Source: Magnolia sinica (Eukaryota > Streptophyta > Magnoliopsida > Magnoliales > Magnoliaceae). Taken from it: 64,000 bases of DNA. The notes beneath the pieces were generated by a model. It did not search any database, was not told the DNA's origin, and saw only the letters and a list, made by a program, of their open reading frames with translations. The position numbers and the translations under genes were made by a program. Of this stretch, positions 58,328 through 64,000 are shown piece after piece (position 1 is the stretch's first letter; every line of letters begins with the position of its first letter). The stretch spans positions 62,334,001 through 62,398,000 of the forward strand of contig NC_080588.1 in the NCBI RefSeq assembly GCF_029962835.1, read 5' to 3'.

Positions 58328-58929
58328 CTAACGATTACGTTTTTCTGAAATTAATTAGTTTTAGAATTAGGTTAGGATTAGGATTTTATTAACTTTAGGT
58401 TAAAGGTTTTTATTTTATTTTATTTTTAGAAACTATCCTGTTTTATTTTTAGAAACTAACCTATTTTCCTGTTTTGTAGGATCCTGAAATAACTTCTAAA
58501 CTGGTAATCCCTTTCTAATTCCTCTACTTTTTCTATTTTTAGAATTAGGATTTGAGTTTTGAAAATTTTCTATTCTTTTTCTATTTATAGGAACTAGTTT
58601 ATTTTTTAAACTTTCATCTTTTGTTTTTAGAAACTAGGTTAATTATTTCCCTTTTTAGAAATTCTTTTTAATTTTAGAAACTAACTCATCTTTCATTTAT
58701 TTTATTTTTAGGCTTCGAATTTCTATTTTAGAAACTAACTTAGCTTCTAGGTTTAGGGAACTTTCCTTTTTAGAAACTAACTTTCTATTGTTTTCTTTTA
58801 CAGGATCTTAACATAGGAACTTCTCATTTGGTACCCTCTTTCTAACTTCTCCTCCTCTTACTTTCCATACTTCTGTAGGATCTTTTCTTCTATTTTTCTT
58901 AAGATTAGACTCAGAGTTAGGGTTCTACC
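58328..58929 (+). repeat. Leader of element 2 with 'tttagaaactaa' repeats
   Basis: T-rich leader with about a dozen copies of 'tttttagaaacta' or close variants (58424, 58447, 58628, 58673, 58728 and others) before the ORF. The same architecture is seen in element 1. Confidence 0.65.
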
Positions 58930-60300
58930 ATGGAAGCGTGGGTACGTGCATATGCCGAGATGGATAAGAGATATTGGGGAATGCCTGAGGGTTGTGGAAT
59001 TCAACGTATACCTCAAGATTTTTCTCCATCAAGAACAGACATTGAGAACCGACTAGAATGTTATGTTCCATCGGTTAATAGGGCCGTATATGATCGTAAT
59101 TATGGAAACGAGGATTATTATCAACTATCATATTCTCCCATGTATGATCAGTATGACTATTACCAGGGGAAACATCAAAATTTGGAAGATGAACCAACTA
59201 TATGTTATAATGATTATCCTCTTGGATACCTTATCATTGATATCCAACCAGAAACAATCCAAGAGGATTCAGCTCAGCGTAGCCTGGTCTATCTCACGGA
59301 AATGAGAAAATCGTTGGAAGCGCTTAATTCGCGCCTTGATAAGATAGAGGAGGCTCAGTTATCTCAACCACAATTTATTCCAGAAATACAATGCGAGAAA
59401 AGTGATCCTAACTCGCTTTGGAAGAATTCTGGAATTACAAATGAGGAGTTGGATTCTATCAATGAGCATATGGTTCAATTTCCCGATGAGTTGATCTCGA
59501 TGACTGTTCAAAGGAATGGTCAAGATGCATGGGTATCTTTCAAATACACTGATGATGACACACTTTCCTCACATGACACACAGGATCTCAATGATGAGGT
59601 AGAGGTTAGTTTTTTAAAAACTCAACCGAACTTAGGTGTAGAATGTGAGGAGAGCGACCCCATCCCAAGTGTGTACTACACGAAATTAGACGATGATGCG
59701 TATTGGGATGATAATCATGAATATATAGCCCAAAGTCCCCTAGAATCAATCTCAAGTTTGGTCCAAGTCAATGATCAAGACGTACATGAAGTGGTCGGTC
59801 ATAACGAGCCACTCCCCTCACCTGACATGTCTGATTTTAAGGTGGAGGATGAGCCCCTTATAATCGACCCTTCTAACTCTTATGAAACATGTTTGGACCA
59901 CTCCTCTGAATTAAATGATGATGTGATTCAGGAGAAGGACGAGTTGCTCCCTACGACCTTGGAAATTGAAACCACTAAGTTGAGGCCACCATCTGAGCTG
60001 TACACGTTTGACGATTCAACACCTCGATTGAGTAGTTTCAATGAACAAAGTGATCACATCGATGCTTCCCCTATTGATTTTCAATCTATCTGTGTAGGGC
60101 TGGAGCAAGAGAGCACACCTCCGTTTACCTTTAAAGACAATGGATTCCTTGGGCAGATCATCACGAGCTTTAATGTGGAAAATGAGTCACCCTCAGCTGA
60201 ATGTCACAACTCTTTTAATGATTGTTTGGCACACTTTGCAGATTCAAATGATCCTATGATAAGAGACATAGTGAATGCCTTACTCGGTAGTCATCACTGA
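58930..60300 (+). CDS. Intact ORF of unknown function in a non-autonomous LTR retrotransposon
   Basis: 456 codons from an ATG in ACCATGG context; no frameshift or stop. The product is acidic. Residues 55-100 are Tyr-rich (YYQLSYSPMYDQYDYYQ). Residues about 115-145 form a likely coiled coil (LTEMRKSLEALNSRLDKIEE). Residues 155-233 and 239-314 look like two diverged repeats of about 80 residues, starting CEKSDPNS and CEESDPIP. The segment around 318-355 (YETCLDHSSELNDDVIQEKD) resembles the protease-RT linker of element 1 (LETCLIHFHNLDDDIIREM), and residues 428-450 (FNDCLAHFADSNDPMIRDIV) recur after it in element 1. I see no zinc knuckle, protease, RT or integrase motif. It probably derives from the gag-pol linker of an Athila relative. 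Whether it makes a working protein is unknown; its open frame suggests youth or constraint. Confidence 0.7.
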   Translation: MEAWVRAYAEMDKRYWGMPEGCGIQRIPQDFSPSRTDIENRLECYVPSVNRAVYDRNYGNEDYYQLSYSPMYDQYDYYQGKHQNLEDEPTICYNDYPLGYLIIDIQPETIQEDSAQRSLVYLTEMRKSLEALNSRLDKIEEAQLSQPQFIPEIQCEKSDPNSLWKNSGITNEELDSINEHMVQFPDELISMTVQRNGQDAWVSFKYTDDDTLSSHDTQDLNDEVEVSFLKTQPNLGVECEESDPIPSVYYTKLDDDAYWDDNHEYIAQSPLESISSLVQVNDQDVHEVVGHNEPLPSPDMSDFKVEDEPLIIDPSNSYETCLDHSSELNDDVIQEKDELLPTTLEIETTKLRPPSELYTFDDSTPRLSSFNEQSDHIDASPIDFQSICVGLEQESTPPFTFKDNGFLGQIITSFNVENESPSAECHNSFNDCLAHFADSNDPMIRDIVNALLGSHH

Positions 60301-60705
60301 CCGAGAGAACCCTTACTTTGAAGCCCCTTCTTCCACAGATCCTGAATGTTTACCATTAAGGGAGGAGGAGCTGAAAATTGAATTGAAGTCTGACACTTCG
60401 GAATGTGTTGAGACTACATTATTTCTTGTAAAGTTTTCTAAACTTTATCTACCTGTAGTTTCTGATTCACTATGAGATACTAACGTTGAAACTTCTTCTG
60501 TCACAGGTGAATCGTATATACTATGGATACCTCAAGCACTTCAACGGAAAATTTCTTATGAGGTACATAAGTTTCTATGGAAGGTCATGCTCCAAGGCGT
60601 CCAACTCTATTGCAAAAAGGGCTTTTGGATGATCCTGTTGAGGAACTTACTGAGAAACTTATCAAGATACTGGCCGAAAGAGGAACCTTGCGGCTTGACT
60701 CAGTA
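60301..60705 (+). pseudogene. Conserved downstream reading shared with element 1
   Basis: A second reading follows the main ORF: NPYFEAPSSTDPECLPLREE up to a stop at 60473. After an acceptor-like 'ttctgtcacag' (60498-60508) comes GESYILWIPQALQRKISYEV, then FLWKVMLQ, YCKKGFWMILLRNLLRNL, SRYWPKEEP. The latter aligns with element 1 at about two thirds identity over 61 residues by eye, although that copy is otherwise broken. Function unknown; it could be the remnant of a third ORF or a spliced exon. Confidence 0.5.
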
Positions 60706-62128
60706 GTTTTTCCTTGCTTTTCTAGGACTAGGGTAGTTTCCTTTATGCTGTTTTAGGATATACTGTAAACTTAGCGCTCCTGGGAGCCAATCCAGCTTTT
60801 CATTCCATTTCATTTTCCTAGTTAGTTAGATCAATGTTTGTGGGTAAACATTACTGCAAACCCTCACGAGACTACAACTCGTCCACTAGGGGTAACCTAG
60901 GGGTTTAAAGGCTTGTTGCATATGCTAAATGCAATCGAGAGTACCTGCGAAAGTGGTGTAGGTAGGATTTCATTTTTGTTATTTTTATTTTATTTTATTT
61001 TTGTTGGTTCTCTCTCTTGTGCTGACCCGCTCTTACGTATATATTTATGGAAAGCCTCTTGATTCTTTCGTCCAGGTACTATCTTTCCATCACTCCTCCT
61101 ATATTTCCGTTGTCCCATGTGCATCGCATGTTTAATTCTTTTACATTGAGGACAATGTAGATTTTTGGTTGGGGGTGGGAGATTAGGTTTCCTAATCAGT
61201 GTTTGCTAAGTCTTGAGCAAAAGTTGTGAAAATTTTTATTTTTATTTTTATTATTTTTGGACTTTCTTATGAATTTGAAGGGATTTTGACAGCCATCTAG
61301 GGCACTTGGAATTTCAAGATACATGATGTAGGAAATTTAAGACGCTTGGATTCAGTATCTATTGGATTGTACATTTAAGTCCGAATTGTTAATTCATGAT
61401 TAGAAGTTTTAAACATTGATTGAGTCACGATTTCACATGTCACATCTCCCTTACACAGTAAGGTTTCAGTTCAATATCGAAGGATTGACTTGGTAATCAT
61501 TAAACATGAAAGGAACCAGCCTGAAAAATTTGTCTGTCATGATCAATTGAAGAAAAAGAAAATACCTAAGAAAAAAAAACCAGATGCCTTTGGAAAGGGT
61601 TGGGCAAATAGTCTTCACTATAGGTTTACTCCCTATAGGTGCAGATTTAATTCCCCATGGACATATGTGAAAAGGGTTGGGTATACAGTCTTCACCATAG
61701 GTTTACTCCCTATAGGTAAGTACTTGATTCCCCTCCTTGGTGCTCCTTTTAATAGAAAAATCAAAGGCTAAAAGAAAGAAAAAGAATGATCTATGAGGCA
61801 CGTTTTAGTTTAAGTGTTGGGTGTCCTGAATGCTCTTGTGGTTACCAATGATATCATGAAATAATGAATTAAATCTTAATGTTGATAAGTCGAGACTAGA
61901 CTATATACTCAGGGATCCTAATGTTTAGAATTTTTTCTAATTGATGGAATAATACTTTGAACTTGATTATGAAGTTTACCGTGCACTTGAGTCTAGGAGA
62001 AAGTAATATCCAACAGTCATGAATCTAAAAATTCTCATATTTGGATTACTCTGCAAAAATCACTTGAGTTTATAAATTGTTCTGTAATTCTCAACTTACT
62101 TTTCGCATATTTTGCTCGGGACTAGCAA
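60706..62128 (+). mobile_element. 3' non-coding internal region of element 2
   Basis: Contains a block TAAACTTAGCGCTCCTGGGA (60767-60786) followed by gccaatccag, resembling the post-integrase conserved block I recall from Athila-type elements. A TTACATTGAGGACAATGTAG stretch with a G-rich tail lies at 61140-61180 (also in element 1, 54495). A roughly 75-bp duplication lies at 61592-61720. The ORF across that duplication (61490-61771) is not convincing. Confidence 0.6.
61592..61720. repeat. Tandem duplication of about 75 bp in element 2
   Basis: 'gggttgggcaaatagtcttc' with 'ctataggtttactccctata' is followed about 75 bp later by 'gggttgggtatacagtcttc' with 'cataggtttactccctatag'. The two units differ at only a few positions. 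Confidence 0.8.
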
Positions 62129-62146
62129 AATGTTGGTTGGGGGTTG
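62129..62146 (+). other. Polypurine tract candidate, element 2
   Basis: The G-rich stretch ATGTTGGTTGGGGGTTG directly precedes the 3' LTR start at 62147. It is the expected place for plus-strand priming although it is not purely purine. Confidence 0.6.
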
Positions 62147-64000
62147 TGTTGAGGGTCAAATATTGCATATCAAACCCAGTTGTTGCCTAGATTTATGAAC
62201 ATGGTACCGTTTAATAGCTCATTTTAATCATGTTTCTGTTGCAAGGTGGAATTACGAGCTGGGACTGGATCGGGATGCTAAAAACATGGAATTATCGTTT
62301 GGAATGCACCAAGGCAAGGGACAGACCCCAGGAAACCAAGATCGATGGATGTGCATGCCAGGGATTCAAGAAAATTAAGAAACTGAAGCTCAAGCGGCCA
62401 CCTTTCAGCGATGTATGCTTAGTATCTTTTCTGATATGGTAGGGCAATATCTAGAGGTCTTCATGGCTCGAGGACCAAAAACTAACCGTACACGTCAAAT
62501 TTCAGCCATTGGATCCTCGTGAAAGTGGCTGAACTAATAGATCAGTCCATAAAACCCTGATTTGGGGCCCACCCGCTGTCCAGATACTCTCTAACTTCGG
62601 CCCCCACGGCTCAAATGAAATGGGGAACAAGATGGATGGTGTAGATTTCTCATAATCATCATACAGTGTACATAGTACACCTTTTGCACTAAGATGTGCA
62701 TGGCAAGATGCTGACCGATACTTCTTTAAAAAGAAGTTCAAAAATCAGCCAGCGTCTTCCACGCCGACCGTCGGTTGATCCTTGTGGACCCCACTCATCA
62801 TCCGTTTAGATGATCTGAACCGTTAAATTGTTGCAGGAGACGGCCAAGACCAACGCCTAGGTTTCCTTCTTCCACCATGCAAGCGTATGCATGTTCCCAA
62901 CCGTCAATCGCAGAATGGACGGCGGAATAGAAAATGACGTGGGCCACACCGATTCTAATAAAAAAACTAGCCATTTCCAATTGGTTTTTCGAGTAAAGTT
63001 CAATGATCGGTGTGGATTTTTCAACTGACATAGTTGTGGGTCCACCGACCATCACAGCGATAAAACGCGTAGGCTCTGTTTCGCAACAGAGCCTTCGGGC
63101 GAATTTTGTGGGCCGCCACTGTACTTCATCGGTTAGATCTGGACCGTCCATCAGAAGCCCACGCTCCCTGTAATCCTAGCCTAGATGACAGAATGGCAGA
63201 AGTTAATGAATATTGGTTTTAAACCGTCCAAACAAGACAACCGACGGTGAAGTAAAAAGTTCTGTGTGCCTCATCAAGAGAAGGCCAAAAATACACCTTC
63301 TGACCGAAATTCCAAGGGGAACAAGGTGGACGGCGTGGATTTTTCAAATGTTAGCTGAAGTGTGCCCCACCAATACATCAACGTAAGTTGAGTTACATTG
63401 GCACGCCCTTACGCAGCTCCTACCGACCCCAGCTGCGTGAAGGAGGTTCTCCACCTACTTCAGCCCCTTACGCACACCTCCATAGGAGGCAGCACCGACT
63501 CTCCTATGCCTGCCTATAAGAAAGAAGAGAGGAGGGGGAGGACTTGCGACTACACGTGAGCTTGGATGGAAGCTCAGTTTGAGAGGGCCGCTGGAACGTG
63601 AGAGGGAGAAAAAGACTAAGTGTTTTCTTCTTTCCTTTTCTTTTTGTTTCGTTTTTCTTTTCCTTTGTATTTGTTTTAGGTTCAGGCTAATCATGTTTAG
63701 GGTTGGCTAAACCTCTTAGCTGAGGCTAAGAGGTGAAGCTTGTAGCCTGATGGGAGTTTTTTTTTACTTATGCTTTTTTCGTTTAAACTGAACTGATGTT
63801 GTTCTTAGTTAAATTAAAGGAATGTTTTTTTTGTCTTTAATGGTCTGTTGTGACTGAAATTACAATGGATCTGCAATGGCCTTGAATATCTCCTTTTTCC
63901 TTATTTTGATTATGACATCAGGAAGCCCTGTTGTTCGCCATCGTCTCCTGGGCATGGTTGGATGACGGTACCCTTCCTGACCTTCATGGCATGTTGATTG
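62147..64000 (+). mobile_element. 3' LTR of element 2, cut by the window end
   Basis: Starts TGTTGAGGGTCAAATATTGC and follows the 5' LTR to the window edge; about 390 bp should remain beyond it. High similarity to 56061-58303 marks a recent insertion. It has a 65-bp non-homologous patch at 62399-62463. The ORFs on its minus strand duplicate those in the 5' LTR and are not genes. Confidence 0.95.
63712..63733 (+). promoter_or_regulatory. LTR stem-loop, element 2 3' LTR
   Basis: Perfect 9-bp stem CCTCTTAGC / GCTAAGAGG with a TGAG loop. Differs from the 5' LTR copy only in the loop. Confidence 0.75.

Overview
The window looks like gene-poor nuclear DNA of a flowering plant with a repeat-rich genome. 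The only intact cellular gene I can support is a U-box E3 ubiquitin ligase of the PUB30/PUB31 type (16538-17860, +). It is a single-exon gene, very close to the angiosperm consensus as I remember it. Nearly everything else is transposable-element DNA: Ty3/gypsy LTR retrotransposons with a plant tRNA-Asp primer site, tRNA-derived SINEs and many TIR elements. The repeated half-palindromes around 'ATGATGTATGTGTTT..CCATCC' resemble repeats I associate with magnoliid genomes, but that assignment is recollection, not something measured here.

Region 1 (1-15.4 kb) holds degenerate copies of an abundant, roughly 540-bp long-TIR element (called family A here), two LTR-like segments starting TGTAA(C/T)ACCC (4851, 5766), a minus-strand SINE with target duplications (8880-9040), a 1.2-kb TIR element with an AT-rich core (9686-10900) and unrecognised DNA. 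Region 2 (15.4-19.9 kb) is an island without recognised repeats around the U-box gene, with a GA microsatellite and a probable 5' UTR intron upstream. Region 3 (19.9-42.3 kb) starts with a solo LTR flanked by TTTGG. A plus-strand SINE, many family A copies, a Tourist-like MITE, a TIR element with a long (AT)n core (35995-36668), a foldback element nested in another element (37719-38065 inside 37602-38273) and a second probable solo LTR (39413-40252) follow.

Region 4 (42.3-64 kb) is a nest of LTR retrotransposons. The oldest layer is a decayed minus-strand Tat-lineage Ty3/gypsy element: its 3' LTR is at 42335-43820, with remnants of integrase, pre-RT linker, protease and, further right, gag. 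It was split by an Athila-like plus-strand element (48210 to about 54545) with a decayed gag-protease and no 3' LTR. The Tat gag is then cut by a TGTCACGCC LTR-like fragment (55639-56060). That fragment is interrupted by a second, much younger element of the same LTR family (56061 to beyond 64000).

The younger element has no gag, protease, RT or integrase that I can recognise. It carries one intact 456-residue acidic ORF in a strong start context (58930-60300), so it is presumably non-autonomous. Two features deserve attention: this ORF, and a stem-loop downstream of the LTR TATA box whose stem is kept in three of four LTR copies (one mismatch in the fourth) while the loop varies. No CRISPR, rRNA, tRNA, organellar insertion or second host gene was seen.
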